Assembly: GCF_001661495.1 (NCBI RefSeq)
Contig: NZ_BDDT01000001.1
Location: forward strand, 992,001 to 1,056,000
Length of the DNA: 64,000 bases
Direction of reading: 5' to 3'
Source of the DNA: Pseudoalteromonas prydzensis
GTDB taxonomy: Bacteria > Pseudomonadota > Gammaproteobacteria > Enterobacterales > Alteromonadaceae
The translations under genes and the position numbers were made by a program. This document shows, piece by piece, positions 44,093 to 53,508 of the stretch (its first letter is position 1; every line of letters begins with the position of its first letter). The notes beneath the pieces are model-generated. The model had not been told where the DNA came from. It was given only the letters and a program-made list of their open reading frames with translations, and searched no databases.

Positions 44093-46972
44093 TTACTTTT
44101 GCAGTTTAATGCCATTAAAGTACGTTTGTAGGTCTGTGACTTTTGTTTGCTTTGGTAAATCGGCAAACGGTTTGTCGGCAAATTTGCTACCACGAAGTTG
44201 TACGTTTAAACGCGCCGCTTGCGGGTTTAACATCGTTTGCTGGTAGTAGTCTTTGATATCTGCAAGGGTGACTTTTTCAACTTCTGCAATTAACTTCTCT
44301 TTTGAGTCAAAAGCAAAGTTTTCACGATACCAATCACCAATTAGCGGGCTCATTTCATCACTGAGGTTTTTAGGTTGCTCTTTGAGTGATACTAAGGCGG
44401 CATTTTTAAGCTGTGCGAAAGTCTCCTCACTCATATTATCAAGCTCAACAGCGTATTGCTTTTTAAACTCCTCAAAGCGCGCTTGCATTGCTTGAGCATC
44501 TTTAACCGGTGTTTGAATAAACAAGCCAATTGCTGAATAGTCTTCAATTGGGCGCGCTAAGCCACCTACCGCATAAGCCAGTTGCTCTTCGGTACGTAAT
44601 TTATCAAATGCAATAGTACTAAAGTGACCTTGTAGCACTTGCGCTTGCGCTTTTTGCTTATAGCCTGCAATCGGGTGTACGGTCATATCAATAATCGCGA
44701 CATCCGCCACATCTATATCTTTTTGCAATACGATGGTTTCACCAGGTTGCGGCAACCATGCTTTACTGCGTGCGAATTCAGTTGCTTTGTGCGCTGCTGG
44801 TAGCACAGCCGTTAGCGCTTTAGCAATCGACTCAACATCTTGCTGGTTGTAGTTACCAAACGTAAATACGCGTAGTTCGTTATTGCCAAATGTCTGCTGT
44901 TTGAGCTGCTCAAAATCGGCAATCGTTAATGTTTTAGCTGTATTTACTAATGCATCCGTATCAAAGCTACCTGTTCTGATCAGTTTTGAATATTCATCGA
45001 ACGCTTGATAGAAAGGAAATTGTTTTTGTGCATTTAATAAAGCACGTTGGTAACGATCAAGTGCTTGTGCAAAGCCTTGCTCTGTCACTTTTACATTTAT
45101 GTTTTCCAGCGCCTGTGCTAGTAATAAATCCTGTTTATCAGTAAAACCACTCAGTGATAAAATAAGGCCATTACTCGCTTCAAGGCCCACACTCATACCA
45201 GCAACTGCGGCTTCAGTACTGAGTTTACTTTGTTGTAGGTTATATAAATCAGCCCATACTGAGTAAAGTACTTTTGCTTTGATATCCGTCAATGCATCCG
45301 GCGTATTTAAATAAACTTCAACTAACCCTTTAGGTTGCTCGGCAAAGTTTTGACTGGCTTGACGCCATACTTTTACGCCATTTTTATCATAGACCAACGC
45401 TGGGTGCTTTTGCTCAGTAAATTGCGCAGTTTTAATTGCAAAGCTCTCTGGTAGTAAACGGTTTACAGTTGGCAATGCTAACGCAAATTGGCTTGGTTTA
45501 CTCCAGCTGGCGATCTCTGTATCGCTGATATCTTCAATGCGGTATTTACCATCGTAGAAATGCAATTGCGAGTCAGTTTCTTCTTGTTTCGAGGTATACC
45601 AAATACGTAGCGTATCAGCATTTAATTGCTTAAGTACTTTATTAATGGCAGCGGCATCAAATTTAGCATAATGATATGGCGCATTGATCGCATGATTAAG
45701 CGGATAATCCTGCATACTGCCAGCAAGATTACTGACATAGCCGAACTCATCGCCTTTTTCTAAGAATTTAAATTCATTATTAAGTGAAGTGCGAATTTCG
45801 TTAAAGTATTTACTATCCACGCCTTCTTTTTTTATTAGGTCTATGTATTGCATAATCGTTGCGACGATTGTTTCGCGATTTTTCATGCCTTCATCAGTTA
45901 ATTGCACATCAACTGTCAGCGCGCCATAGTTACCGTAATGAGTTGGCGTTGCGCTGGCCGATAATTGTGAAACCCAGCCTTTATCACGCAAAATTTGTGC
46001 AGGGCTGCCCTGCATTTCATTACTGAGCAAATACGCGACAAAACGATTTGGTTTAACCGCAAATTCATCGCTATTATCGGTAATGGTAAAATCAAGTTGT
46101 AGCTGTTTTACATCTTCATTTGGCGAATAATGTACGCGTTTACCACCTACATTTTCAAAGTCTAATTTTTTAGTAACGGTTGGCTTGTCGATTTTTTTAT
46201 CTTCAATATCAGCAAAGTACTTTTGTGCTTTGGCTTCCATTTCTGTCAATGGCAGGTTTGAAATCATTGCCACTTTCATGATGTTAGAAGAGTAATATTT
46301 ATTATAAAAATCAACCGTCTCTTTATGTAATGAACTACCTTCTTTATCACCGAGTGTTTCAAGGTTACCGATTAAAAAGCGGTTGGCAGGATGGTCCCCC
46401 ATCATTTTACGGGCAAGTTTAAACTGACCAAAAAAGTCCATTTCACGGCGCATTGACCATTCGGCGTTTACTGCGTTTTTTTCTTTATCTGTGTATTCTG
46501 GATAAAGCTTAGGAGACTTAAAGAAATCAGCAAAACGATCTAGTGCTTCGTCATAAGCATCGTTATTAACTTTAAACATGTAGTTAGTGATATCAAGCCA
46601 AGTATAAGCGTTGTGCGCGCCACCATTTTTGGTCATAAAGTCAGAGTACCCTTTGGTATCTGGGTAACGCTCTGTGCCTAAAAATAACATGTGTTCTAAG
46701 TAATGTGCCATTCCCTGTTGACTCATTGGATCATGTAACAAACCAACTCCGACACTAAGCGCAGCGGCTGATTTTTCAGCCGTTGGATCTGAGACTAAAA
46801 TTACTTCAATTTCATTTGCCAATTTAAGGGTTTTATATTGGCGAGTATCATTTGGGCTAATTACCAGAGTATCTGACAATAATGCGGTTTGTTGTTGTAC
46901 TGAAGTGGTTGTGGTACCACAACCACTTAATACCGCTAGGGCAATCGCGCTTAGAGTAATTATTTTTTTCAT
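44093..46972 (-). CDS. M16-family zinc metallopeptidase lipoprotein (insulinase/pitrilysin type)
   Basis: A 959-residue periplasmic protease. The start at 46972 gives a lipoprotein signal peptide with lipobox LSGC; the longer frame from 47083 is not supported. The inverted zinc motif is HYLEH, followed by the distal zinc glutamate in EKNAVNAEWSM. It has the two-halved insulinase architecture of protease III. It should degrade short peptides in the periplasm. Confidence 0.92.
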   Translation of the reverse strand: MKKIITLSAIALAVLSGCGTTTTSVQQQTALLSDTLVISPNDTRQYKTLKLANEIEVILVSDPTAEKSAAALSVGVGLLHDPMSQQGMAHYLEHMLFLGTERYPDTKGYSDFMTKNGGAHNAYTWLDITNYMFKVNNDAYDEALDRFADFFKSPKLYPEYTDKEKNAVNAEWSMRREMDFFGQFKLARKMMGDHPANRFLIGNLETLGDKEGSSLHKETVDFYNKYYSSNIMKVAMISNLPLTEMEAKAQKYFADIEDKKIDKPTVTKKLDFENVGGKRVHYSPNEDVKQLQLDFTITDNSDEFAVKPNRFVAYLLSNEMQGSPAQILRDKGWVSQLSASATPTHYGNYGALTVDVQLTDEGMKNRETIVATIMQYIDLIKKEGVDSKYFNEIRTSLNNEFKFLEKGDEFGYVSNLAGSMQDYPLNHAINAPYHYAKFDAAAINKVLKQLNADTLRIWYTSKQEETDSQLHFYDGKYRIEDISDTEIASWSKPSQFALALPTVNRLLPESFAIKTAQFTEQKHPALVYDKNGVKVWRQASQNFAEQPKGLVEVYLNTPDALTDIKAKVLYSVWADLYNLQQSKLSTEAAVAGMSVGLEASNGLILSLSGFTDKQDLLLAQALENINVKVTEQGFAQALDRYQRALLNAQKQFPFYQAFDEYSKLIRTGSFDTDALVNTAKTLTIADFEQLKQQTFGNNELRVFTFGNYNQQDVESIAKALTAVLPAAHKATEFARSKAWLPQPGETIVLQKDIDVADVAIIDMTVHPIAGYKQKAQAQVLQGHFSTIAFDKLRTEEQLAYAVGGLARPIEDYSAIGLFIQTPVKDAQAMQARFEEFKKQYAVELDNMSEETFAQLKNAALVSLKEQPKNLSDEMSPLIGDWYRENFAFDSKEKLIAEVEKVTLADIKDYYQQTMLNPQAARLNVQLRGSKFADKPFADLPKQTKVTDLQTYFNGIKLQK

Positions 46973-47146
46973 ATCGAGAGTTAATCCATCACTTGTTTTA
47001 TTATTTGAATGATCAGTAAATATCAAAATGCATGCAATCATTTTCCTATATACTTTGTAACACATTGTAAATTGCAAAAACAAACTGTTAGTCTAAACAA
47101 GCAATTGAATAGCCTTACACAAAAATAATTAATAAAGGAAACTAAA

Positions 47147-47566
47147 ATGGAAAAATATCTATTACTTGCTATGTTCGCTCAAGTCATGCTGACTTTTACA
47201 GTCATGGTGGTAATGGGCCGGCGACGCTTTAGTGCCGCTCGTAACAAAACAATTTCAATGCAAGATTTTGCCACCATGCAATTAGATAAAGCGGGCGATG
47301 ATGTGCATATTGCGGGTCGCAACTTTATAAACCAGTTTGAAATACCTGTGCTGTTTTTTGTTGCCAGTGTGACAGGGCTACAACTCAATGCTGCAGGTTA
47401 CGTGTTTGTCGCTTTAGCATGGGGATTTGTGATTTCCCGCGTCATTCACAGTATTATTCATTTAGGCAGTAATAGCGTAAAACCGCGTTATTATAGCTTT
47501 TTGCTTGGCTGTTTACTGGTTTTAACTATGTGGGTGTTATTAGTAATGCAGGTATTTGCACTTTAA
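47147..47566 (+). CDS. MAPEG-family membrane protein
   Basis: A 139-residue protein with four hydrophobic helices and the MAPEG-like N-terminus and RNFINQFEIPVLFFV region. MAPEG proteins are glutathione or eicosanoid-related membrane enzymes; the bacterial role is unknown. It is divergent from the M16 protease and has a strong AAAGGA site. Confidence 0.82.
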   Translation: MEKYLLLAMFAQVMLTFTVMVVMGRRRFSAARNKTISMQDFATMQLDKAGDDVHIAGRNFINQFEIPVLFFVASVTGLQLNAAGYVFVALAWGFVISRVIHSIIHLGSNSVKPRYYSFLLGCLLVLTMWVLLVMQVFAL

Positions 47567-47576
47567 ACCGTTACCT

Positions 47577-47606
47577 TTGCTATCGGGACATATAACCCGA
47601 TAGCAA
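47577..47606. terminator. Hairpin between convergent MAPEG and cyclophilin genes
   Basis: TTGCTATCGGG and CCCGATAGCAA form a perfect 11-bp stem with an 8-base loop between two convergent genes. No U-tract follows in either direction. Confidence 0.65.
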
Positions 47607-47616
47607 GCACATACTA

Positions 47617-48354
47617 TTAAGCTACACGGCGACGCTTAAAGCACAATAATAATAATGGTAATAACCAGCTCATACTACCACTTGAGCTGTCACTCGCATC
47701 AGGCTGAGTCGGATCGTTAATTAGGGTGTTTTCTTTCGGTGATAGATTTACTGAAGAGTTAGGATCATCGTCCAGTACAACAACGCTGTTGATAGCCACT
47801 AAGTTGGCGATCGTTAAAGTCGTATCCGCATTTGCGCACTGCTCTTTTGTAATATCCACTACTGGAATTTCGCCACAATGCACTAACGCCGAAATCTTAT
47901 CAAGCACCGCGTAGCTATCTGGGGTAAGTTGACCAAAAACAGTAAAACCCCCATTTTGCTTATCTAAATTTGCACTATTATCTTTAAGATTAAAAAACCA
48001 TTGGCTAGTCGCACTATTTGCATTATTGCTTAGTTTAGCCATAGCAACAGTGCCTTTAACATTCGACAGCACAGGCTCATTCATAACGGCTGGAGATGTT
48101 TCTATCGCTTCAAAATCATCAGTAAACTTAAACCCGCCACCTTGAATGATAAACTTCTCTATCGAGCGGTGGATCACGGTTTGATTATAGGCTTCACTCT
48201 CAACATAGCTTAAAAAGTTTGCTACTGTTTTTGGTGTTTGTTGATCAAATAAATCAATTTTAATTGTCCCTTGTGAAGTTTGCATTTCAACCACAGTCGC
48301 GTTGCTTGCAAACGCTGCTGTAGCTAACAAGCTACCCAGTAATAGTTTTTTCAT
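47617..48354 (-). CDS. Exported cyclophilin-type peptidyl-prolyl isomerase with a GlyGly-CTERM-like tail
   Basis: A 245-residue protein with a signal peptide (ending ASNA) and a cyclophilin domain (IIQGGGF, ATSQWFFNLKDN, GFTVFGQLTPD). After a Ser/Asp/Pro-rich linker the C-terminus is SSSGSMSWLLPLLLLCF plus KRRR, the pattern of a small-residue motif, hydrophobic helix and basic end recognised by rhombosortase. This indicates surface display or type II secretion. A triple TTACAT repeat lies upstream (48469-48495). Confidence 0.88.
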   Translation of the reverse strand: MKKLLLGSLLATAAFASNATVVEMQTSQGTIKIDLFDQQTPKTVANFLSYVESEAYNQTVIHRSIEKFIIQGGGFKFTDDFEAIETSPAVMNEPVLSNVKGTVAMAKLSNNANSATSQWFFNLKDNSANLDKQNGGFTVFGQLTPDSYAVLDKISALVHCGEIPVVDITKEQCANADTTLTIANLVAINSVVVLDDDPNSSVNLSPKENTLINDPTQPDASDSSSGSMSWLLPLLLLCFKRRRVA

Positions 48355-48468
48355 TATTTTTTTGTCCTGAAGAATGTTGTGTTAATGTAAATACGATGCA
48401 AATAGTAAAGAATCACTGCACTAAATACGATAGCAAAACGTACCTTTAAACAAATCAGACCGAATTGA

Positions 48469-48495
48469 TTACATTTAAATTACATGTAGTTACAT
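48469..48495. promoter_or_regulatory. Triple TTACAT direct repeat, candidate CpxR-like box
   Basis: TTACAT occurs at 48469, 48480 and 48490 (steps of 11 and 10 bases). Read on the other strand this is GTAA-N6/7-GTAA-N6-GTAA, similar to CpxR boxes. It lies about 115 bases upstream of the cyclophilin and 120 bases upstream of the 48616 gene. Confidence 0.4.
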
Positions 48496-48615
48496 TCCAT
48501 TGTTATTCACTCACGTTATAAGTACGTTTTATTTAAAACGAAATCGTCTTAATAGCCTGATTTATTTTGTTAGTATGATTTCAACACTAAAACACACACA
48601 ACAGGATTAACTGCC

Positions 48616-48813
48616 ATGTCTAATAAAGAACAGCAGATATGCGATTTCGGCTTACATCAGGGCGAAGCTTACACTAAGCTACCAGCTAGCTTTTTGAACT
48701 GGATGGTGGGTAATAACCATGAAAAATCAGCATTGGCAGAACAAGAATTACAACGACGTCAATTAGCCGCAACTGGAAAATTAAATTTCCAAGACGATAT
48801 GGAAATAGAATAA
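48616..48813 (+). CDS. Small DUF3820-like conserved protein
   Basis: A 65-residue protein. The stretch CDFGLHQGEAYTKLPASFLNW resembles the DUF3820 motif (F-G-x-Hx-G ... LPxxYLxW). It has an AGGA site before ATG 48616. DUF3820 proteins are small and of unknown function. It precedes the 5'-nucleotidase gene by 77 bases. Confidence 0.6.
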   Translation: MSNKEQQICDFGLHQGEAYTKLPASFLNWMVGNNHEKSALAEQELQRRQLAATGKLNFQDDMEIE

Positions 48814-48890
48814 TTACGTTATTTTGCAATAAAACTAGTTTAAACTATGCGCTTGATGAACAGCAGAACACTGACAACACGGGTCACATT

Positions 48891-50528
48891 ATGCGCATAT
48901 TTATTTCACTCTTTCTGTTACTAAGCATCAGTGCATGCACTAGTAAGCAACTTTCTCCTGCTCCACACTCATCGACCGATGAAATTTACTATCTCACGAT
49001 TTTGCATACCAACGATAATCATGGCCGTTTTTGGCATAACGAAAAAGGTGAATACGGCATGGCTGCACGTAAAACCTTAATTGACCAATTACGTAATGAA
49101 GCCAAACAAAAGGGTCATGCTGTACTATTGCTTTCCGGTGGTGATATAAACACAGGTATTCCCGAGTCTGATCTACAATTTGCAGAGCCTGATTTTAAAG
49201 GGATGTCACTAATTGGTTACGATGCTATGGCAATTGGTAACCATGAATTTGATAATCCATTAAGTGTTTTAAAACAACAACAACAATGGGCAAACTTCCC
49301 ACTACTATCTGCAAACATTATTGATAAACAAACTGGCAAAAACGCCTTTGAGCAATACAAGATTTTCGACAAGCAAGGGCTCAAAATTGCGGTTATCGGT
49401 TTAACCACCACCGACACAGCTAAAATTGGTAATCCTCAGTATATTGGTGGCCTAGAATTTAAAGAGCCTGTGGCAGTGACTCAAGCTTTAGCTGATAAAA
49501 TCAAGCAAAAGTACCAACCTGATATCACCATTGCGGTAACCCACATGGGCCATTACGTCGATGCTAATTATGGGATTAATGCCCCTGGTGATGTGACACT
49601 GGCACGCTCTCTTGAAAAAAACACTCTTGATATGATCATCGGTGGTCACTCGCAAGAACCAGTGTGCATGGCAAGCGAGAATACAAACGACGATAACTTT
49701 AAACCCGGTATGGCATGTAAACCTGATCAACAAAATGGTACCTGGATCATGCAAGCCCATGAATGGGGAAAGTACGTTGGTAAAGCTGAATTTAAGTTAG
49801 AAAACGGCCAGCTCACTTTGCTTGACTATAAATTACTGCCGGTAAATTTATACATTCATCAAGAACAAGCAGACGGCACTACAAAACCGGTACTCGCAAA
49901 TGAGTATATTACGCCAAACCCTGAGTTAAAGGCATTTCTGGCTGATTACCAAGCCAAGGGAGCAAAACAGATTGAAGGTAAAATTGGCTATGTTGATGCA
50001 AAACTTGAAGGTGATCGTAATAAAGTACGTTATCAGCAAACCAACTTAGCTCGCGTTATTGTGCAATCACAAATGAATGTTGTTGGCGCCGATTTTGGTA
50101 TTATCAGCGGCGGTGGCGTACGTGACAGTATTGCTGCTGGTGACGTTAGTTATAAAGATATTTTAAAAGTTCACCCATTCAAAAACCGCATTGCGTATAT
50201 CGATTGGCAAGGTCAAGATTTGTGGGATTACCTAGAGGTTATTACCCGCTTCCCTCCGGATTCAGGGGCTTACTTGCAGTACCATAAATTGAGTTTTGAA
50301 CGTAGCGATAACGCACTGACTAAAGTGATGATCAATGGTCAGAAACTCGATAAAAGTAAAACCTATCGCATGAGCATTAATAGCTATAATGCATCTGGCG
50401 GCGATGGTTATCCGGTATTAGTAACACGTAAAGGCTATGTCAGTACTGATGAAACAGATGCGCAAGCGCTGAAGCGTTTCTTTACTGAAAATAGTCCTGT
50501 TAAAGCGAGTGAGTTTGCTCCTCAATAA
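48891..50528 (+). CDS. Exported bifunctional metallophosphatase/5'-nucleotidase (UshA-like)
   Basis: A 545-residue lipoprotein (lipobox ISAC). Metallophosphoesterase motifs are LHTNDNHGRF, GNHEFD, VTHMGHY and GGHSQEP. The C-terminal 5'-nucleotidase domain has NLARVIVQSQM and NSYNASGGDGYPVL, the adenine-stacking region. It should release phosphate from extracellular nucleotides. Confidence 0.92.
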   Translation: MRIFISLFLLLSISACTSKQLSPAPHSSTDEIYYLTILHTNDNHGRFWHNEKGEYGMAARKTLIDQLRNEAKQKGHAVLLLSGGDINTGIPESDLQFAEPDFKGMSLIGYDAMAIGNHEFDNPLSVLKQQQQWANFPLLSANIIDKQTGKNAFEQYKIFDKQGLKIAVIGLTTTDTAKIGNPQYIGGLEFKEPVAVTQALADKIKQKYQPDITIAVTHMGHYVDANYGINAPGDVTLARSLEKNTLDMIIGGHSQEPVCMASENTNDDNFKPGMACKPDQQNGTWIMQAHEWGKYVGKAEFKLENGQLTLLDYKLLPVNLYIHQEQADGTTKPVLANEYITPNPELKAFLADYQAKGAKQIEGKIGYVDAKLEGDRNKVRYQQTNLARVIVQSQMNVVGADFGIISGGGVRDSIAAGDVSYKDILKVHPFKNRIAYIDWQGQDLWDYLEVITRFPPDSGAYLQYHKLSFERSDNALTKVMINGQKLDKSKTYRMSINSYNASGGDGYPVLVTRKGYVSTDETDAQALKRFFTENSPVKASEFAPQ

Positions 50529-50532
50529 TACC

Positions 50533-50565
50533 AAGGCTGTTCTCACTTTCACTGAGAACAGCCTT
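50533..50565. terminator. Bidirectional hairpin terminator between convergent genes
   Basis: AAGGCTGTTCTCA (50533-50545) and TGAGAACAGCCTT (50553-50565) form a perfect 13-bp stem with a 7-base loop. It follows the 5'-nucleotidase and precedes the end of the minus-strand pair. Confidence 0.75.
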
Positions 50566-50568
50566 CCT

Positions 50569-51504
50569 CTATTTACCAATTACTTCAATATCAGATACTT
50601 TTATATTCGATAACCCATAGCTATGTAACCGCGACCGCGATCCTTCACCATGTGCCTTAGGCGGATAATAAATATCTTTCAGCTCTGGGTGATCAATCAG
50701 CAGCTCATCCAATGCCGCTCTAATTTCACTCAAGGTTTTTTCCAAACTATTGGTAAAATTTGGCCGCTTACGGATCGTGTGACCAAGCTGAGTTAAGCGG
50801 TAAAAATACTTATTCGCCAATTCAATTAACTCATCCGGCACATCTTTGTTTTGATTGAGTGTTATTGTTGGATGCTCAACACAAAACTCAATTAAAGCTA
50901 AATAAAAACACAGTGGCTTGTTAGCTAATGCAACCGCTAATTCGTGGTTAGTATTCAAGCCTAACGTTTTATTATTTAGATCAATTTTGACAATTAAAAC
51001 AATATTTTCGGCTTGCTCTTGGTTATCCTTATTAAGCGCTGACAATGAATTAATTTTTATGTCGCGCATTCTAATTAAAGCAATGATAAATGCAGATGCC
51101 AAAGCGCCCATCAATACCACCACAATAAAAAAAGCAGTGCTATATTGATGTGCCTGCGAAAAAACCACAGTTATTTCTCTACTTGGCGTGACAAGTGTGT
51201 TTGTAGCCATCCGCTCATCAACAGCTTTTATTGAAATACCATCAATAGCGACTACTTCAACTAAGTTACTGAGTTTGAGTTGCTGGTTAAGCTGGTTTAT
51301 ATATTGCTTAATATCATCTTCACTACCAGAGTGACTCAAAAATGCATTCGCCAAATTTATGTGCGGTAAATCTAACGCAATGCGATTTAAAATCTGTAAT
51401 TGAGCTAGCTTCTCTTGATGCTGTGTTTGTACAGTGTTTGCCATAAAAAATACGGCTAATAACATGCTGAATACACTGCAAAATATACTAATATATTTTT
51501 TCAT
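50569..51504 (-). CDS. Two-helix membrane protein of unknown function, partner of the PhnD-like protein
   Basis: A 311-residue protein with an N-terminal helix (residues 4-22), an ~85-residue periplasmic domain, a second helix (~123-144) and a ~165-residue cytoplasmic domain. The cytoplasmic part is all-helical in look (ALANKPLCFYLALIEFCVEH, then a region rich in Leu/Glu) and may be a winged-helix-type output domain, but I cannot assign a family. It overlaps the preceding PhnD-like gene by 4 bases (ATGA), so the two are translated together. Confidence 0.7.
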   Translation of the reverse strand: MKKYISIFCSVFSMLLAVFFMANTVQTQHQEKLAQLQILNRIALDLPHINLANAFLSHSGSEDDIKQYINQLNQQLKLSNLVEVVAIDGISIKAVDERMATNTLVTPSREITVVFSQAHQYSTAFFIVVVLMGALASAFIIALIRMRDIKINSLSALNKDNQEQAENIVLIVKIDLNNKTLGLNTNHELAVALANKPLCFYLALIEFCVEHPTITLNQNKDVPDELIELANKYFYRLTQLGHTIRKRPNFTNSLEKTLSEIRAALDELLIDHPELKDIYYPPKAHGEGSRSRLHSYGLSNIKVSDIEVIGK

Positions 51505-52391
51505 TTTTGCTTACCAACAAACAGTGCTGATTGGCCATTGCATTGCCAATAGGATTCAACATGATTGAAATATTGAGAATTTTGTTCTTTTGACAATGAC
51601 ATTAATCGACCTTGTACAGCGCACAGTAGATCGGTATTTTCCGATTGCATTTTTAAAAACCAGCGACTACCACTGATATTATCGCTGATCGGTGTGATGT
51701 AATTTTTTGAAAACAATGCTTGATCGCTCTCTTGCCAATAAGATGATATTAAATCAACACTTCCAGTTGCTAATAACTCCCTTAATTCTTGATGGGAACT
51801 TGCGTAAGTAATCGTTAAGTTATCGATATTAATATCTAATTGTTTAAACATCTGTTTCGGTAGTATATGCCCAGAGCGACTAGTGGGATAATCTAATAAG
51901 CCTATACGTTTATCTAAAAAGTACTGTTTCTCAATTTTTGGTTTTTCTTTGCTCGAAATAATAAACGCAGTGTAACTGGGAAAGCCAACCACTGCTTTAT
52001 AGCTGTAAGTAGTTTTCGCCATAAACGCATCCATTAGATTTTCTTTCGCAAGGATCAGGTCAGCAATTCCTTTACCTAAAAAGTCTATGGTATCCGATGA
52101 CTTATTTCCCCAGTAAGTAGCAACTTCACCATATTGTTTTGCCACCACAGCATCATCACACAGAACATTTGTGACATCACTCGCCATTGATTTAATTGGT
52201 ACATACACAATTAGCACATTTTGATTTGCAGCTGACGTTGTTTGGCAACGCACTGATGTGTCTACAAATGTTGGTATCTGCTCATTACCACTAGGCGCAC
52301 TGATATTTCCTGCCCACCAAAACAAACCTGCAAACAGAAACAAAACTGTAACAATCAGTGTTTTTAAAGAAATTAATCGTACTCGATTCAA
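51501..52391 (-). CDS. PhnD-like periplasmic binding protein with an N-terminal anchor
   Basis: A 296-residue protein with an N-terminal helix (residues 10-27) and a soluble domain resembling phosphonate/phosphate binding proteins of the PhnD type (LIVYVPIKSMASDVTNVL, then GLLDYPTSRSGHILPKQMF and ASSHQELRELLATGSVDLIS). The N-terminal helix looks like an anchor rather than a cleaved signal. No ABC permease or ATPase lies beside it, so it is more likely a sensor component than an importer. It is transcribed with the membrane protein at 50569-51504. Confidence 0.75.
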   Translation of the reverse strand: MNRVRLISLKTLIVTVLFLFAGLFWWAGNISAPSGNEQIPTFVDTSVRCQTTSAANQNVLIVYVPIKSMASDVTNVLCDDAVVAKQYGEVATYWGNKSSDTIDFLGKGIADLILAKENLMDAFMAKTTYSYKAVVGFPSYTAFIISSKEKPKIEKQYFLDKRIGLLDYPTSRSGHILPKQMFKQLDINIDNLTITYASSHQELRELLATGSVDLISSYWQESDQALFSKNYITPISDNISGSRWFLKMQSENTDLLCAVQGRLMSLSKEQNSQYFNHVESYWQCNGQSALFVGKQK

Positions 52392-52538
52392 AGTTTACTA
52401 CCAGTGTTATTTAGCTCCCCTCTATTTGACCAATTTAAATTACTTATTACAACAGGTAATTTTACCCAACAAACCTAAATATTTGTTTTTATTGTTATTT
52501 CAATAAGAAATTATGAATTTTATTGAGTCCTTTCTATC

Positions 52539-52571
52539 TTGCTAGAAAATCAGGACAATTGGTTCTAGCAA
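52539..52571. promoter_or_regulatory. Perfect inverted repeat upstream of the S1/P1 nuclease gene
   Basis: TTGCTAGAA (52539-52547) and TTCTAGCAA (52563-52571) are 9-base arms separated by 15 bases, about 40 bases before the nuclease start. No T run follows, so an operator is more likely than a terminator. Confidence 0.5.
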
Positions 52572-52610
52572 TATTGACTCAGTTATGAACTACAGTTTGG
52601 AAAATGACAA

Positions 52611-53465
52611 ATGTTACAAAAAATAGGTAACTTATTGATCAGTGCGGGTAGCTTGATTTTGTTATTCACCAGTAATAGTGTTTTTGCATGGGGCCAAAAT
52701 GGACACAGAATTGTTGCGCAAGTAGCCAATTCCCATTTAACTCCAGCCACAGTTAAAGCATTAGAACCGCTACTTGAAGGCGAAAGCTTACCGCAAATAG
52801 CGACTTGGGCTGACGAAATGCGTTCTGCACCCGGTGAATTTTGGCAAAAAAAATCATCTCGCTGGCACTATATCAATGCTGATGCTGCCACTTTAAATAA
52901 TCCTCCTTCTCATCACTCTTCAAAAGAATCCGTCTCTAATATCCTTGATGCCTTACTTTTTAATATTGACGTACTCAAAGATACAAACAGCTCAATAGAC
53001 GCAAAAAGATTCAGTTTACGTTTTGTTGTACACTTAGTCGGCGACAGCCATCAACCATTTCATGCTGGAAGAAAAGATGATCGTGGTGGCAATAATATTT
53101 CTGTCACATTCTTCGGGCAGGATACCAATCTGCATAGTTTGTGGGATTCAAAACTTATCGAAAACGAAAATTTATCCTACACTGAATTTGCTGGTTTTAT
53201 AGACACAGATAATAAACAGTTGATTGCCGAGTACTTACAAAGTACACCAGTTCAGTGGCTACAGGAATCACATAACATAGCAAACTCTATTTATGATCAG
53301 CATGAAACAAAAATCAGTTATCAATATATTTATAAGAATATGCCAATTATAAAAACCCGCTTACAGCAAAGCGGAATAAGACTTGCCGGATTGTTAAACT
53401 TAATTTTTGACAGTTCAGCACAACCGTTAGTAAAGGCACTGAAGATGCCCGCTAACATAAATTAA
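52611..53465 (+). CDS. Exported S1/P1-type nuclease
   Basis: A 284-residue protein with a signal peptide; cleavage exposes the N-terminal Trp of WGQNGHRIVAQVA that binds zinc in this family. Other zinc-ligand regions are ATWADEMRS, RWHYINAD, HLVGDSHQPFH and DTNLHSLWDSKLIE. It cleaves single-stranded nucleic acids and can release 3'-phosphate. It precedes an Oar-like TonB receptor by 43 bases and is probably co-transcribed with it. Confidence 0.92.
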   Translation: MLQKIGNLLISAGSLILLFTSNSVFAWGQNGHRIVAQVANSHLTPATVKALEPLLEGESLPQIATWADEMRSAPGEFWQKKSSRWHYINADAATLNNPPSHHSSKESVSNILDALLFNIDVLKDTNSSIDAKRFSLRFVVHLVGDSHQPFHAGRKDDRGGNNISVTFFGQDTNLHSLWDSKLIENENLSYTEFAGFIDTDNKQLIAEYLQSTPVQWLQESHNIANSIYDQHETKISYQYIYKNMPIIKTRLQQSGIRLAGLLNLIFDSSAQPLVKALKMPANIN

Positions 53466-53508
53466 AATCATTAAACTAAACATAACCTTAACACGGGAAA
53501 ACAACATA

